A stretch of DNA of 64,000 nt, taken from assembly GCF_014639435.1 (NCBI RefSeq), contig NZ_BMFZ01000012.1:62001-126000 (forward strand), given 5' to 3'. Below are positions 30,697-43,169 of the stretch, piece after piece. The notes below the pieces were generated by a model. It ran no database searches and had not been told where the DNA came from. It worked only from the letters and a program-made list of their open reading frames with translations. This stretch comes from Hafnia psychrotolerans. Lineage in GTDB: Bacteria; Pseudomonadota; Gammaproteobacteria; Enterobacterales; Enterobacteriaceae. Positions within the stretch are counted from its first letter, which is position 1. Each line of letters opens with the position of its first letter. The position numbers were made by a program, and so were the translations under genes.

Positions 30697-32142
30697 TCAG
30701 GACGGCTTCAGCACGGGTTCAGCGTGGTTATCGCCAAACTTATTGCCGATGTAAAAGGCCATCAGGCTGAGCAATAGCGACGGTACGATCGGATGCAGAC
30801 CGGCGAAGTGCAGGTCGAAACTGGCAAGCAGGGTATAACAAACTGCGCCAACAATCATTGAGCTGAGCGCCCCTGCCGCATTGGCCCGCTCCCAATAAAG
30901 GCCGAGAACCAGTGGCCACAGGAATACCGCTTCCAGTCCACCAAAGGCCAGCAGATTGAGCCAGATAATCATCTCAGGCGGACGCCACGCGGCCAGCAAC
31001 ACCAACAGGCCAAGCACAAAGGTGGCTGAGCTGGAGAAACGCTTCAGGCGCTTCTCATTGGTGATCGCTTCGGGGCGTACACCCAGGTACAAATCTTTAA
31101 CGATAGTTGCAGATGACTGCAGCAACTGGGCGTTGATGGTCGACATAATCGCTGCCATGGGAGCAGCGAGAAAAATCCCTGCGGCGTACGGAGGTAAAAC
31201 GGTGATCATCAGTGTGGGTATGACCTGATCAGGGATTTTGAGATCCGGCAGAATGGCCCGGCCCAGCGCACCTGACAAGTGCATACCAAACATCAAGATT
31301 GCCACCACTAACGTACCGATCACGATGCCACGGTGAACCGCTTTGCTGTCCTTGTAAGAGATGCAGCGCACGGCAGTGTGCGGTAGACCAATCACGCCAA
31401 AGCATACCAGTACCCAGAACGAGGCCATAAACGGCAGTGAAAGCACGTCACCGGCGCCCGTGGCAGAAACCAGTTTGGGATCGATTTGTTGCAGCTTATC
31501 CACCGCACTGTGTAGACCACCGGCAGCATGAATCACGGCGACCAGCAACAGCACTGTGCCGAGCAGCATCACCAGGCCTTGCATCGCGTCGTTGAGCACA
31601 CTGGCACGGAAGCCGCCAAACGTGGTGTACAGCGCGATGCTGATACCAAAAATCAACAAGCCGGTATCGTAGGGAATGCCTGCGGCCGTTTCCAGGAGAC
31701 GGGCACCGCCAATGAACTGCACGGTCATGGCACCGAGAAAAGCGACCAGCAAGCTGAAACTTGCGAGCCATACCACCAGACGACTTTTATAGCGTGCATA
31801 GAGCATATCGTTAAGCGTGACGGCGTTGTAGCGTCTTGCCAGAATGGCAAATTTCTTGCCCAAAACTCCCAGTGATAACCAGACCGCCGGAAGTTGGATC
31901 ATCGCCAGCAGTACCCAGCCCAGCCCAAATTTATACGCTGCACCTGGCCCGCCGATAAACGAACTTGCACTGATATAGGTGGCAGCGAGAGTCATCGCTA
32001 AGACAAAACCGCCCATCGAGCGATTACCGAGGAAGTATTCGGTGAGGAAACTCCCTGACTGACGGCGGGTATAGGCATAGGCCGACAGTCCGAACACCAG
32101 CAGTAAGTAAGCGACCAGCGGCAATAAGACTTCAGTCTGCAT
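30697..32142 (-). CDS. panF: Sodium/pantothenate symporter
   Basis: Sodium-coupled uptake carrier for pantothenate (SSS family), 481 aa with about 12-13 predicted helices. EYFLGNRSMGGFVLAMTLAATYISASSFIGGPGAAY is the family's Na+ and substrate region near the N-terminus. It overlaps yhdT by 11 bp, so the two are translated together. Supplies pantothenate for CoA synthesis. High confidence from length and synteny with prmA. Confidence 0.96.
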   Translation of the reverse strand: MQTEVLLPLVAYLLLVFGLSAYAYTRRQSGSFLTEYFLGNRSMGGFVLAMTLAATYISASSFIGGPGAAYKFGLGWVLLAMIQLPAVWLSLGVLGKKFAILARRYNAVTLNDMLYARYKSRLVVWLASFSLLVAFLGAMTVQFIGGARLLETAAGIPYDTGLLIFGISIALYTTFGGFRASVLNDAMQGLVMLLGTVLLLVAVIHAAGGLHSAVDKLQQIDPKLVSATGAGDVLSLPFMASFWVLVCFGVIGLPHTAVRCISYKDSKAVHRGIVIGTLVVAILMFGMHLSGALGRAILPDLKIPDQVIPTLMITVLPPYAAGIFLAAPMAAIMSTINAQLLQSSATIVKDLYLGVRPEAITNEKRLKRFSSSATFVLGLLVLLAAWRPPEMIIWLNLLAFGGLEAVFLWPLVLGLYWERANAAGALSSMIVGAVCYTLLASFDLHFAGLHPIVPSLLLSLMAFYIGNKFGDNHAEPVLKPS

Positions 32143-32389
32143 GACTGTCCTCCAATGGAATGTCGCGGTAAATCACCCATACCATCAACCAGCTCAGGAA
32201 TACAAAAATTAGCGGAACCAACAAACAGGCCATTTCAAACCAGTGGGGGAGACCGGTGATGCCCTGCTTATCGTCCGGTAGGTAGGCTGCCAGACACCAG
32301 GCCAGCAAGTATGCCAGCGTCAGACCGAATGCCCAGCGGGCTTCCCGGTTCGCCTGTAGAAAGCGCTTATCCATTTTTGGCGTCTTCAT
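32132..32389 (-). CDS. yhdT: YhdT family membrane protein
   Basis: Small inner-membrane protein of 80-85 aa with two hydrophobic segments (GLTLAYLLAWCLAAYLP and CLLVPLIFVFLSWLMVWVIY), ending RDIPLEDSHAD. This matches the DUF997 family that is always next to panF. The start may be 32389 (taken here, MKTPKMDKRF) or the ATG at 32374, which gives the E. coli-like MDKRF beginning. The stop overlaps panF by 11 bp. It may assist panF folding or coupling; no reaction is known. Confidence 0.9.
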   Translation of the reverse strand: MKTPKMDKRFLQANREARWAFGLTLAYLLAWCLAAYLPDDKQGITGLPHWFEMACLLVPLIFVFLSWLMVWVIYRDIPLEDSHAD

Positions 32390-32407
32390 CGTCAAAAGTC
32401 CCAAATG

Positions 32408-32429
32408 AAAAAGGCCGGAATATCCGGCC
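32408..32429 (-). terminator. Terminator of accBC
   Basis: The stem ggccgga-ata-tccggcc read leftward is followed by TTTTTCATTT. It lies about 30 bp past the accC stop and before yhdT. Confidence 0.85.
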
Positions 32430-32459
32430 CTGCTAAGAGAGTACGTAAAGTGTACGTTC

Positions 32460-33809
32460 TTAAGTTTCCTGCAATCCGAGTTTCTTTTCCAGATAATGGA
32501 TGTTGGTACCACCGTGCTGGAAGTTTTCATCGGTCATGATACGCATTTGCAGATCAATGTTGGTTTTGATGCCATCGATGATCAATTCAGCCAGTGCGTT
32601 TTTCATGCGGGCGATGGCCACGTCACGGTTTTCACCGTAAGTGATCAGTTTGCCGATCATGGAATCGTAATACGGCGGCACAGTATAGCCAGCGTAAATA
32701 TGCGATTCCCAACGTACACCAAAACCGCCAGGAGCATGGAAGCGGTCGATCTTGCCTGGGCTTGGCAGGAAGGTATTCGGGTCTTCAGCATTGATACGGC
32801 ATTCGACGGCATGGCCCTGAATGTGAACTTCATTCTGTTTGATCGAAAGCGGCTGACCAGCAGCAATACGCAACTGCTCTTTTATGAGGTCAACGCCGGT
32901 GATCATTTCGGTAACCGGATGCTCAACCTGAATACGGGTGTTCATTTCGATGAAATAGAACTCGCCGTTTTCATACAGGAACTCGAAAGTACCCGCACCG
33001 CGGTAGTTGATGTCCACACAGGCTTTGGTACAACGTTCACCGATATAACGCCGCATTTCTGCGGTAATGCCCGGTGCTGGCGCTTCTTCAACCACTTTCT
33101 GGTGACGACGCTGCATGGAGCAGTCACGTTCTGCCAGATAAATCGCGTTACCCTGACCGTCAGCCAAAATCTGAACTTCGACATGGCGTGGATTTTCGAG
33201 GTACTTTTCCATGTAAACCATGTCGTTGTTGAAAGCCGCTTTGGCTTCCGCACGGGTCATGGTGATGGACTGTTCCAGATCTTTATCGTGACGCACAACA
33301 CGCATACCACGACCACCGCCGCCGCCAGAGGCTTTGATGATCACTGGATAACCAATGCGTTTCGCATAGGCGCGGTTTTGGTCCATGTCGTCGCCTAGCG
33401 GGCCGTCAGAGCCTGGTACACAAGGAACACCTGCTTTCTTCATTGCGCTGATAGCAGACACTTTGTCGCCCATCAGGCGAATAGTTTCTGCTTTCGGACC
33501 GATAAAGATGAAGCCGGAACGTTCAACCTGTTCAGCGAAGTCGGCATTCTCGGACAGGAAACCGTAGCCAGGGTGGATAGCCACCGCGCCAGTAATTTCA
33601 GCTGCAGCGATGATCGCCGGAATGTTGAGATAGCTTTTTACTGAAGGCGCAGGGCCAATGCAGACGGTTTCGTCAGCCAGTAGTACGTGCTTCAAGTCAC
33701 GGTCAGCGGTGGAGTGAACGGCTACGGTTTTGATGCCCAGTTCTTTACAGGCACGCAAAATACGTAACGCGATTTCGCCGCGGTTCGCGATAACAATTTT
33801 ATCTACCAT
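32460..33809 (-). CDS. accC: Acetyl-CoA carboxylase, biotin carboxylase subunit
   Basis: ATP-grasp enzyme of 449 aa that carboxylates biotin on AccB, the first half of malonyl-CoA formation. It has the biotin-carboxylase N-terminal domain ([17 protein letters not shown]), the glycine-rich ATP loop [11 protein letters not shown] (about residues 159-169), the metal and catalytic region [16 protein letters not shown] (about 286-301), and the C-terminal domain. It follows accB by 11 bp in the same transcript. Confidence 0.98.
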   Translation of the reverse strand: MVDKIVIANRGEIALRILRACKELGIKTVAVHSTADRDLKHVLLADETVCIGPAPSVKSYLNIPAIIAAAEITGAVAIHPGYGFLSENADFAEQVERSGFIFIGPKAETIRLMGDKVSAISAMKKAGVPCVPGSDGPLGDDMDQNRAYAKRIGYPVIIKASGGGGGRGMRVVRHDKDLEQSITMTRAEAKAAFNNDMVYMEKYLENPRHVEVQILADGQGNAIYLAERDCSMQRRHQKVVEEAPAPGITAEMRRYIGERCTKACVDINYRGAGTFEFLYENGEFYFIEMNTRIQVEHPVTEMITGVDLIKEQLRIAAGQPLSIKQNEVHIQGHAVECRINAEDPNTFLPSPGKIDRFHAPGGFGVRWESHIYAGYTVPPYYDSMIGKLITYGENRDVAIARMKNALAELIIDGIKTNIDLQMRIMTDENFQHGGTNIHYLEKKLGLQET

Positions 33810-33820
33810 GGTACGCCTCG

Positions 33821-34291
33821 TTATTCGATGACGACCAGCGGCTCGTCGAATTCAACCGGCTGGCCGTTTTCCACCAGAATGGCTTTAACCACGCCAGATT
33901 TGTCTGCTTCAATTTGGTTCATCATTTTCATTGCTTCAACGATGCACAGGGTGTCACCTGCGTTAACTTTCTGGCCGACTTCCACAAAGGCTTTCGCATC
34001 TGGGCTTGGCGTGCGGTAGAAAGTACCCACCATCGGTGAACGGACGATATGTCCGGTGATCGCAGCCGGAGCAGCTTCAACAGGTGCCGCGGCTGGTGCA
34101 ACTGCCGTAGACAGACCCGGTTGCGGTTGCTGCTGCATTGGCATCGCATAAGCTTGTTGCATCATAGGATAAGCCGGTGCAGGAACTGCACGGCTGATGC
34201 GCACTGATTCTTCACCTTCAGAAATTTCCAACTCAGAAATTCCTGATTCTTCAACCAGTTCGATCAGTTTTTTGATTTTACGAATATCCAT
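33821..34291 (-). CDS. accB: Acetyl-CoA carboxylase biotin carboxyl carrier protein
   Basis: BCCP of 156 aa. The biotinyl lysine is K122 in the canonical EAMKMM. The N-terminal self-association part ([22 protein letters not shown]) is followed by an Ala/Pro-rich linker (about 36-78) and the biotinyl domain. In E. coli AccB also represses its own operon. It is first in accBC, downstream of aroQ with a 32-bp gap. Confidence 0.98.
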   Translation of the reverse strand: MDIRKIKKLIELVEESGISELEISEGEESVRISRAVPAPAYPMMQQAYAMPMQQQPQPGLSTAVAPAAAPVEAAPAAITGHIVRSPMVGTFYRTPSPDAKAFVEVGQKVNAGDTLCIVEAMKMMNQIEADKSGVVKAILVENGQPVEFDEPLVVIE

Positions 34292-34323
34292 GGGTGTGAT
34301 TCCGTACTCTTTTTGCGAAAAAA

Positions 34324-34776
34324 TTAATGGGTTTTAGACAGGCGGTTAACCGCTGCCTGTAAAGCAAAATGGTAGCCATCTGCGCCAAGTCCGCAGATAA
34401 CGCCCACTGCGATATCAGATAGATAGGAATGGTGCCGAAAAGGTTCGCGTGCGTGAACGTTAGACAGGTGGATCTCAATAAATGGGATCTGTACTGCCAG
34501 CAACGCATCGCGCAGCGCCACGCTGGTATGGGTAAAGGCTGCGGGGTTGATCAAGATAAAATCAGTGTTTCCGCGTGCCTGATGGATCCTATCAATCAGG
34601 AGATGCTCTGCGTTAGATTGCAGATGGCTGAGCGTAACGTTTGTTGCGGCAGCCTGCAGTTCTAAACCTTTAACAATATCGTTGAGTGTGGTGCTTCCAT
34701 AAGTTTCAGGCTCACGTGTCCCTAACAAATTCAGGTTAGGACCGTTAAGTAGCAAAATGTCAAACTTATCCGCCAT
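34324..34776 (-). CDS. aroQ: Type II 3-dehydroquinate dehydratase
   Basis: Shikimate-pathway enzyme of 150 aa converting 3-dehydroquinate to 3-dehydroshikimate. The active-site start [19 protein letters not shown] carries the catalytic Tyr and loop Arg region. [13 protein letters not shown] and [17 protein letters not shown] are the substrate-binding motifs. E. coli uses a type I enzyme instead, so the presence of aroQ before accBC points to the Yersinia/Serratia-like lineages. Expression with accBC is likely but there is room for a separate promoter. Confidence 0.96.
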   Translation of the reverse strand: MADKFDILLLNGPNLNLLGTREPETYGSTTLNDIVKGLELQAAATNVTLSHLQSNAEHLLIDRIHQARGNTDFILINPAAFTHTSVALRDALLAVQIPFIEIHLSNVHAREPFRHHSYLSDIAVGVICGLGADGYHFALQAAVNRLSKTH

Positions 34777-34945
34777 TGTGAGCCTATCTCCGGCAATTAG
34801 ACCAAGATTGTAGAAAATACCCTGACGTCACCGATTTGTCACCTATTTCGCGGCAAATCGGCCCAGCTTTTCAGCATTAGGTCGGGCATTATAATGATAT
34901 CGTGGCAATTCGCAGCTAAATACTGGTCTTATCAGCGAAGATAAT

Positions 34946-34972
34946 CAACCCTCAGGATGTAACTGAGGGTTG
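34946..34972. promoter_or_regulatory. Perfect 10-bp hairpin between msrQ and aroQ
   Basis: Arms caaccctcag and ctgagggttg with a 7-nt loop. It has no strong T run on either strand, so it may be a weak terminator for msrQ-side readthrough or a leader element of the aroQ-accBC operon. Function not clear. Confidence 0.45.
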
Positions 34973-35017
34973 TGACCATGGAATTATGAGGAGTAGAACA
35001 CAGAAAAGTTCCGTTGC

Positions 35018-35620
35018 TTATCGCAGCCACTGACGGAATTTTTTATAGCGTAATGCTAATAAGATAGCAGCAACTACCGCATAAATGATGGGTTGCGGCG
35101 ATAGGACTTTGACCGACCACATGTAGTGGATCGGGGCCAGAATTGCGACGACATAGATAAAGTTATGCAGGATCTGCCACTTTGCACCTAACTTGCGTTG
35201 TGACCATAGCGTTGAGGTACAAGCCAGCGCCAGCAGGATGATCCAACAGATAATGCCCAGTGTCAGGTAAGGCCGAGAAATCAGTTCACTGCCCAGTAAT
35301 GCCAGGTTGTTGATCCCCAGCTCGAGGAATGAATAACTCAGAAGATGCAGGGTTCCCCACGCAAAACACCATAGACCGACCAGACGGCGTACGCGGATCA
35401 GCAACGGTTGCTTGCCATAACGCGCCACTGGCGTAATAAGCAGAGTTGCTAACAGTAATTTAAGCGTCATCCTGCCGGTAAAATGCTGAATATCTTTTGC
35501 CGGATCGGCGCTGAACCAGCCCTGATTGATGGATAATAATAGCCAAAGAAACGGCAAAAAAGCGGCCAAATGGATGACCACTTTTAGCCACTTAATGTGT
35601 GTCAGACTCAAACGCCGCAT
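35018..35620 (-). CDS. msrQ: Haem-binding membrane subunit of MsrPQ
   Basis: Membrane b-type cytochrome of 200 aa with six predicted helices that passes electrons from the quinone pool (and/or flavin reductase) to MsrP for repair of oxidised periplasmic proteins. [18 protein letters not shown] is the first helix. The haem His candidates lie in [21 protein letters not shown] and PIHYMW. It is 30 bp downstream of msrP in one operon. Confidence 0.95.
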   Translation of the reverse strand: MRRLSLTHIKWLKVVIHLAAFLPFLWLLLSINQGWFSADPAKDIQHFTGRMTLKLLLATLLITPVARYGKQPLLIRVRRLVGLWCFAWGTLHLLSYSFLELGINNLALLGSELISRPYLTLGIICWIILLALACTSTLWSQRKLGAKWQILHNFIYVVAILAPIHYMWSVKVLSPQPIIYAVVAAILLALRYKKFRQWLR

Positions 35621-35650
35621 TGAGTTTCCCTCATCAATTTACTTCGCAAA

Positions 35651-36652
35651 TCAATAATTTTTACGCAGATCCAGCCCGCGGTATAGGGAGGCAACTTGTT
35701 CGCCGTAGCCGTTAAACAGTAGCGTTGGCTGGCGTTTAACGTCCAGAATTCCGCCGGAGCCAATAAAACGTTCCGTCGCCTGCGACCAGCGCGGATGGTC
35801 AACGTGCGGGTTTACATTGGCATAGAAACCATATTCATTCGTGGCAATTTGATTCCAGGTCGTCGGTGGCTGATCTTTAGTCAGGCTGATATTAACGATA
35901 GATTTAATACCTTTAAAACCGTACTTCCATGGCACCGTCAGGCGGATCGGCGCGCCGTTTTGTGGGGGCAGCGCTTTGCCATATACGCCGACGGTCAGCA
36001 TGGTCAGCGGATGCATCGCTTCATCCAGTCGCAAACCTTCCACGTAGGGATAATCCAGACCACCGCCGATAAAGCGATCTTTCTGGCCTGGCATATGCTC
36101 CGGGTCATACAGCGTTTTAAAGGCCACAAATCGCGCATTGCCGGTGGGTTCAGCCAGTTTAATAATGTTGCTCAGTTGGAAGCCAATCCAGGGCACGACC
36201 ATCGACCAGGCTTCAACGCAGCGCATCCGGTAAATGCGTTGTTCGAGCGGAAAACGTTTCATGATGTCATCCATATCAAGCGTGATCGGTTTACCGACTT
36301 CGCCATCAATGACAATTTTCCAGGGGGAGGTGACGAGCTGGCCTGCGTTCGCTGCCGGATCGGCTTTATCCAGCCCAAATTCATAAAAGTTGTTGTAGCC
36401 AGTGACTTTATCTTCCGGTGTCAGCGTTAAATCATTTTGGTAGGCGGCGGGCTTGGTGAAATCGAGAGGTTTGCCTGCTGGAGCTTTCAGGCGATCGTGA
36501 CCCTTAAACCAGGAGAGTACATCGGCTTTCGCGCTTTGCGGTAATGCCAGGGCAGCGGCACTTATGCCCAGGGCTTGCAGCACTTTGCGGCGATCGTGAA
36601 AAATACTTTCCGGCGTGACGTCCGCCTCAGTCAATTTGCGCAATTTGTTCAT
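35651..36652 (-). CDS. msrP: Periplasmic methionine-sulfoxide reductase, catalytic subunit
   Basis: Molybdopterin enzyme of 333 aa that reduces methionine sulfoxide in envelope proteins. A Tat signal is present (RR at 21-22 in [20 protein letters not shown]). The Mo-ligand Cys is C145 in [15 protein letters not shown]. The sulfite-oxidase fold continues to the end. The start at 36652 is chosen for the GGAG site just upstream and because it gives the usual length; an in-frame ATG at 36676 is less likely. First gene of msrPQ. Confidence 0.95.
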   Translation of the reverse strand: MNKLRKLTEADVTPESIFHDRRKVLQALGISAAALALPQSAKADVLSWFKGHDRLKAPAGKPLDFTKPAAYQNDLTLTPEDKVTGYNNFYEFGLDKADPAANAGQLVTSPWKIVIDGEVGKPITLDMDDIMKRFPLEQRIYRMRCVEAWSMVVPWIGFQLSNIIKLAEPTGNARFVAFKTLYDPEHMPGQKDRFIGGGLDYPYVEGLRLDEAMHPLTMLTVGVYGKALPPQNGAPIRLTVPWKYGFKGIKSIVNISLTKDQPPTTWNQIATNEYGFYANVNPHVDHPRWSQATERFIGSGGILDVKRQPTLLFNGYGEQVASLYRGLDLRKNY

Positions 36653-36814
36653 GACCAACTCCGGTATCATTATCACTCTTGATAAATATGACTCAATAAT
36701 GGCGGGTAAACGTCGATTTAGCGAGGGTGTAGCGGAAAATACGAAATTTCAGAGAGGAAGATGATTTTCAAACAGGAGCACCGCAAGCGGTGCCTGTTGT
36801 ATTCAATGACTGCA

Positions 36815-37795
36815 CTAGCTCCGTACTTTCACTAATGTCCGGCCTGTTACGGTATTTGCCATGATCCCTGCTGCCGTTTCAGGGACTTGTTCAAGACTGA
36901 TTTCTGTCGCCGTCTGCTCATAGAATGATGCCGGTAATGTTTGTGCCAAGCGCTCCCAAGCATCCATGCGCCGGTGTAGTGGACACATGACGGAGTCAAC
37001 GCCTTGCAGACGCACATTGCGCAGAATAAAAGGCATCACCGTGGTCGGAAGCTTATAACCACCCGCCAGGCCGCAGGCCACAACCGTGCCACCATAAACC
37101 GTTTGCGACAGCAGCGTTGCCAGTGTTTGATCACCGACAGTGTCGATAGCGCCAGCCCAACGTTGTTTATCCAGTGCACGGCCCTCTTTGCTGAACTCTT
37201 CGCGGGTCAATATCCGTTTGGCACCAAGTTGAGTCAGGTAATCGGTATTGCTGGCACGTCCGCTGATGGCGACTACGTTGTAACCCAGCGTCGCCAGCAG
37301 AGTGATGGCTGTACTGCCAACACCACCGCTGGCACCGCTGACAATAACTTCACCGTTGCCAGGAAGTACGCCTCCTTCCTCCAGAGCCATCACGCAAAGC
37401 ATGGCGGTAAAACCGGCAGTACCGATAATCATGGCATGGCGGGCTTCGAGGCCCTCCGGCAACGGCACCAGCCAGTCGCCTTTGACGCGAGCCTGCTCTG
37501 CCAGTCCGCCCCAATGGGTTTCTCCCACGCCCCAACCGGTGAGCACTACGGGTTGCCCGATGTTGTAGCGCTTATCTTGGCTGCTGCTGACACGTCCGGC
37601 GAAATCTATCCCGGGAACCATAGGGAAATCACGAATAATTTTGCCCGTACCCGTGATAGCCATGGCATCTTTATAATTCAGACTCGACCAATAAACATCG
37701 ACGGTCACATCGCCTTCCGGCAGTTGTTCTGTGTTGATTTGGCCAACGGCCGATGCTGTTTTCCCGTCATTCTGCTCCAACAAAAGTGCTCGCAT
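36815..37795 (-). CDS. acuI: NADPH-dependent acrylyl-CoA reductase / quinone oxidoreductase
   Basis: Zinc-independent medium-chain dehydrogenase of 326 aa, matching AcuI/YhdH that reduces acryloyl-CoA to propionyl-CoA with NADPH. The start MRALLLEQNDGKT and the NADPH-binding GASGGVGSTAITLLATLGYNVVAISGR are seen; WGVGETHWGGLAEQARVKGDWLVPLP is diagnostic. It is a single gene divergent from csrD with a 250-bp gap. Protects against acrylate toxicity. Confidence 0.93.
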   Translation of the reverse strand: MRALLLEQNDGKTASAVGQINTEQLPEGDVTVDVYWSSLNYKDAMAITGTGKIIRDFPMVPGIDFAGRVSSSQDKRYNIGQPVVLTGWGVGETHWGGLAEQARVKGDWLVPLPEGLEARHAMIIGTAGFTAMLCVMALEEGGVLPGNGEVIVSGASGGVGSTAITLLATLGYNVVAISGRASNTDYLTQLGAKRILTREEFSKEGRALDKQRWAGAIDTVGDQTLATLLSQTVYGGTVVACGLAGGYKLPTTVMPFILRNVRLQGVDSVMCPLHRRMDAWERLAQTLPASFYEQTATEISLEQVPETAAGIMANTVTGRTLVKVRS

Positions 37796-38045
37796 TGACT
37801 ATCTCCATAAGAATTCTGAATTGACTGATTGTGCCGTTGCTATGCTATGAATATAACTCAACTTAAGCTAACGAGGCTGACATGAGACAACTAAGGTGTT
37901 GGTGAGTAGGGCCTTACTCACAAATACTTACCGGCGTTGTAGCGCCTATGTCTTATAGTAGTGGCCTTTCAATGACGGTCCGTGGTGAGAGGCTTTTACC
38001 GGGGATGGTCTCATCCATTGGCACACTAGCGGGTAAGGCACAGGG

Positions 38046-39983
38046 ATGCGATTTACTAACAGATTGGCGGCATTGATTTCCATGCTGGTTGCACTGGCAA
38101 TGTTATTAATGTTGCTCGGTGTTACCTTCAGTTTTATCTCTTTAAACAGGCAAAATACCGAACAACATTTACGCATACTGGCGACAATCTACGATCAATC
38201 TCTTGTTTCGCCTTCACCCCAGCGGCCTGAACACTGGATGCTCACGGCGATGCGTATGCTTGATATTTCCGAAGTGACAGTGCTCGAGCACGAAAAAACG
38301 CTGTTCTCATATCGAGATACGTCGGATCTGAATACCCCATGGGACAACAGTTATCCGGATCACATCACCACCACATTGCCTCTAATACAGCACCCCTCGA
38401 TGTCAATGCGCATCGTCTATGTTGATCCTATCGGCACTTATACCCGCTCACGGCTTTCCACCTTGGCCATCAGCGTGACTATTATATTGATGATCATCGC
38501 CGTGTTGCTCAGTTTCCGCTGGTTGCGTTTGGAAACTGCCGGGCTGGAGAAGCTGGAAGGCCGGGCATCCCGTATTTTGCGCGGGGAGCGTGATGAACTG
38601 ATTCTGGGGGATATTACCGAATGGCCACCTGCTGTCAGTAGTGCAATTGATTTGCTGCTGACCGACCTGAGAGACGCCCGGGAACAACGTACCCGCGTGG
38701 ACACGCTGATCCGCGCCTTCGCGCAGCAAGATTCACAAACTGGGTTGAGTAATCGGCTATTTTTTGACAATCAGCTCGCCACGCAATTGGAAGAGGAGGG
38801 CGCGCACGGTATTGTCATGCTGGTTCGTTTGCCGGATTTCGACATGCTACGTGATACACATGGCCAACACCCCGTTGACCAACTGCGCTCGGCGATGATC
38901 AATCTTCTCTCTACCTTTGTTATGCGTTATTCCAACGCGTTGCTGGCCCGCTACTTCCACACTGATTTTGCCGTAATGTTACCGCACCGAAGCCTGAAAG
39001 ATGCGGAAGTCATGGCGGCAAAACTGGTTAACGCCCTCGGTGCGCTACCCACTTCAAATACGATTGATCGCGATGCGCTTCTTTATATCGGTATCAGTGC
39101 CTATCGCCACGGCCAATTGCCAGAAGAAGTGATGGACTATGCTGAACAAGCCACTCGAAACGCAGCATTCCAGGGAAGCAATAGCTGGCTGATTTACGAC
39201 AGAAAAGTGCCGGAGAAAGTGCGAGGCAGTGTTAAGTGGCGCACGTTACTGGAAAATACTTTAGCGCGCGGCGGCCCGCGCCTTTATCACAAGCCAGCAT
39301 ACTTGACTGAGGGCCAACGGGATCATCGTGAGGTGCAGCGGCGTATCTTTGATGGTGAACAAGAGCTGTTAGCGGCGGAGTTTATGCCGTTAGTGGTGCA
39401 GTTCGGGATGTCGCAAAGCTATGACCGACAGATGTTGTCTCAGATTATTCCGTTACTCACTCACTGGCCTGACGAAACGTTGGCATTTCACCTGACGGTT
39501 GATTCATTATTGCAGCGCTCTTTTCTCCGTTGGTTGCGTGATACGCTGTTGCAGTGCGGAAAAAAACAGCGTAGCCGAATATTGATTGAACTTGCAGAGT
39601 CAGATCTCTGTCAACATATCGACAAGTTGCGCCCGGCGATACGTTTGCTGCAAGGGATGGGCTGTCGTTTGGCTGTTTCTCTGGCGGGTTTGACGGTAGT
39701 CAGTACCTCTTATCTCAAGAGTTTCCCCGTTGATCGTGTCAAACTCCATCCGGGTTTGGTGCGGGATATTGATAAGAGGGTTGAAAATCAACTGTTTGTG
39801 CAAAGTCTTATCAGCGCATGTGAGGGAACGCAAGCCAAGGTATTTGCCTCGGGTGTGCGTACGAAAGAAGAGTGGACGATGCTGGTTGAAAAAGGTATTC
39901 ACGGTGGGCAAGGGGCTTTTTTTGCCGGACCACAAGCCGTCGAACCTGTCAGCAAAAAATATTCACACAACGGTGACGTTTAA
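38046..39983 (+). CDS. csrD: RNase E specificity factor CsrD
   Basis: Membrane-bound protein of 645 aa that triggers RNase E decay of CsrB/CsrC RNAs. Two N-terminal helices (about 8-30 and 133-155) flank a periplasmic domain, then a HAMP-like linker (about 155-210), a degenerate GGDEF domain (about 220-375) and a degenerate EAL domain (about 395-640). The classical GGDEF and EAL motifs are not readable, as in E. coli CsrD, which does not make or cut c-di-GMP. It precedes mreB. Confidence 0.95.
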   Translation: MRFTNRLAALISMLVALAMLLMLLGVTFSFISLNRQNTEQHLRILATIYDQSLVSPSPQRPEHWMLTAMRMLDISEVTVLEHEKTLFSYRDTSDLNTPWDNSYPDHITTTLPLIQHPSMSMRIVYVDPIGTYTRSRLSTLAISVTIILMIIAVLLSFRWLRLETAGLEKLEGRASRILRGERDELILGDITEWPPAVSSAIDLLLTDLRDAREQRTRVDTLIRAFAQQDSQTGLSNRLFFDNQLATQLEEEGAHGIVMLVRLPDFDMLRDTHGQHPVDQLRSAMINLLSTFVMRYSNALLARYFHTDFAVMLPHRSLKDAEVMAAKLVNALGALPTSNTIDRDALLYIGISAYRHGQLPEEVMDYAEQATRNAAFQGSNSWLIYDRKVPEKVRGSVKWRTLLENTLARGGPRLYHKPAYLTEGQRDHREVQRRIFDGEQELLAAEFMPLVVQFGMSQSYDRQMLSQIIPLLTHWPDETLAFHLTVDSLLQRSFLRWLRDTLLQCGKKQRSRILIELAESDLCQHIDKLRPAIRLLQGMGCRLAVSLAGLTVVSTSYLKSFPVDRVKLHPGLVRDIDKRVENQLFVQSLISACEGTQAKVFASGVRTKEEWTMLVEKGIHGGQGAFFAGPQAVEPVSKKYSHNGDV

Positions 39984-41405
<1,422 letters not shown>

Positions 41406-41666
41406 TCTAAGCTAAGACGTTAGCGTTTTAGCAAAGACTTTATTTAGCGAAAATGGGTCTTGCCCGCAAAGGTAGCTGTCAATCTGGTGAAAACCTGCTG
41501 CGTCAAAGTATGCAGTGTCAAATTGGCGTCGAGCACTGACTTGCCTGAATGAGAAATTGTTCAGGCAGGTTGCGCACGTCGTCATTCGGTTGCTGCTTTA
41601 TCTTCCAGGGTTGTCTTTCACTTCGATTGGCTGATACCTTTTGTTGCAGAGGAACTCGCATATTTT

Positions 41667-42677
41667 ATGAAGCCGATTTTTAGCAGGGGCCCTTCCCTGC
41701 AACTGCGACTTTTTTTGGCTATTCTCATTGCCATCGTCCTGATTTTTGCCGACAGTAAAATAGGTGCGTTCGTTAAGATCCGTACCTATATGGACACTGC
41801 CGTCAGCCCTTTCTATTTTTTGTCAAATGCTCCGCGTGAATTCTTGGATCAGATATCCAACACGTTCGCGACCCGCCAATCCCTTGAACTTGAAAACCGC
41901 GCATTGCGTCAGGAGTTGCTGCTCAAAAACAGCGATCTGATGTTGCTTGGTCAGTTCAAACAGGAAAATGCCCGCTTACGTGAACTATTGGGGTCACCGT
42001 TGCGTCAGGATGAGCACAAGATGGTGGCGCAGGTTCTGTCGACCAGTAATGATCCTTATAGCGACCAGGTGGTTATCGATCAGGGTAGCCAAAAAGGTGT
42101 GTATGTCGGTCAGCCGGTGATCAGTGACAAAGGTGTCGTTGGGCAGGTGGTCGCCGTGGGCGCTCTGACCAGTCGCGTATTATTGATCTGCGATGCCTCG
42201 CATGCTTTGCCGATTCAAGTATTACGCAATGATATCCGCGTCATTGCCGCCGGCAGTGGCTGCACAGACGATCTCCAACTAGAGCACTTACCGAGCAATA
42301 CCGATATTCGTGTGGGTGATGTGCTGGTGACCTCTGGTCTGGGTGGGCGTTTCCCTGAGGGGTACCCGGTTGCCGTCGTCTCTTCGGTTAGAGTCGATAG
42401 TCAGCGTGCTTACACGGTGATACAGGCTCGCCCGACGGCGGGTCTGCAACGTTTGCGTTACCTGTTACTGCTTTGGGGTTCTGATCGTAACGGGGACAAA
42501 CCGTTGCCACCAGAGGAAGTCCATCGTGTTGCCAACGAGCGTCTAATGCAAATGATGCCGCAGGTCCTGCCACCTCCGGGTGATATGGGCCCACCGGCAC
42601 CGGTTCCGCAGCCTGCAACCGGTACTATCACTACGCCGGTATCGCCACGGCCTGCAACCACCAGGGGCGGGCAATGA
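41667..42677 (+). CDS. mreC: Rod shape-determining protein MreC
   Basis: Inner-membrane protein of 336 aa that links MreB to the cell-wall synthases. One N-terminal helix (about residues 12-30) is followed by a coiled coil ([20 protein letters not shown]), then the beta-rich periplasmic domain ([23 protein letters not shown]). It has a Pro-rich tail. The mreD ATG overlaps its stop by 4 bp. Confidence 0.97.
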   Translation: MKPIFSRGPSLQLRLFLAILIAIVLIFADSKIGAFVKIRTYMDTAVSPFYFLSNAPREFLDQISNTFATRQSLELENRALRQELLLKNSDLMLLGQFKQENARLRELLGSPLRQDEHKMVAQVLSTSNDPYSDQVVIDQGSQKGVYVGQPVISDKGVVGQVVAVGALTSRVLLICDASHALPIQVLRNDIRVIAAGSGCTDDLQLEHLPSNTDIRVGDVLVTSGLGGRFPEGYPVAVVSSVRVDSQRAYTVIQARPTAGLQRLRYLLLLWGSDRNGDKPLPPEEVHRVANERLMQMMPQVLPPPGDMGPPAPVPQPATGTITTPVSPRPATTRGGQ

Positions 42678-43162
42678 ATCGCTACCGGAGCCATGGGCGC
42701 TGGATAATTTGGCTATCCTTTCTGATAGCCATGTTATTGCAGGTGATGCCATGGCCCCAAGAGATCTACATGTTCCGCCCATCTTGGCTAATGCTTATCC
42801 TGATCTATTGGGTCATGGCTTTACCGCACCGGGTTAACGTGGGGACGGGGTTTATCGTCGGGTTTATTATGGATCTGATCCTCGGTTCTACTCTCGGAGT
42901 ACGCGCTCTTGCACTGGCGATGACAGCTTACCTGGTGGCGTTAAAATTCCAGCTATTCCGCAATATGGCGCTTTGGCAGCAGGCATTAATTGTTATGTTG
43001 CTCTCGCTGGCTGTTGATGTGGTGATTTTCTGGGCAGAGTTTTTGGTGGTTAACGTTTCGTTCCACCCTGAAGTTTTTTGGAGCAGCGTAGTGGACGGTA
43101 TTTTGTGGCCATGGCTCTTTCTGCTGATGCGTAAAATTCGCCGTCAGTTCGCTGTTCAATGA
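42674..43162 (+). CDS. mreD: Rod shape-determining protein MreD
   Basis: Integral membrane protein of 162 aa with five predicted helices, part of the MreBCD elongasome complex. It starts [54 protein letters not shown] is conserved in the family. It overlaps mreC by 4 bp and is followed 4-7 bp later by yhdE. Confidence 0.97.
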   Translation: MNRYRSHGRWIIWLSFLIAMLLQVMPWPQEIYMFRPSWLMLILIYWVMALPHRVNVGTGFIVGFIMDLILGSTLGVRALALAMTAYLVALKFQLFRNMALWQQALIVMLLSLAVDVVIFWAEFLVVNVSFHPEVFWSSVVDGILWPWLFLLMRKIRRQFAVQ

Positions 43163-43169
43163 GGGAATG

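Noticed and set aside
32496-33398. 300-aa plus-strand frame opposite accC
   Set aside because: A shadow of accC; no ribosome site and no recognisable domain.
35795-36430. 211-aa plus-strand frame opposite msrP
   Set aside because: A shadow of msrP; no independent evidence.
37004-37798. 264-aa plus-strand frame opposite acuI
   Set aside because: A shadow of acuI, composition dictated by the opposite strand.
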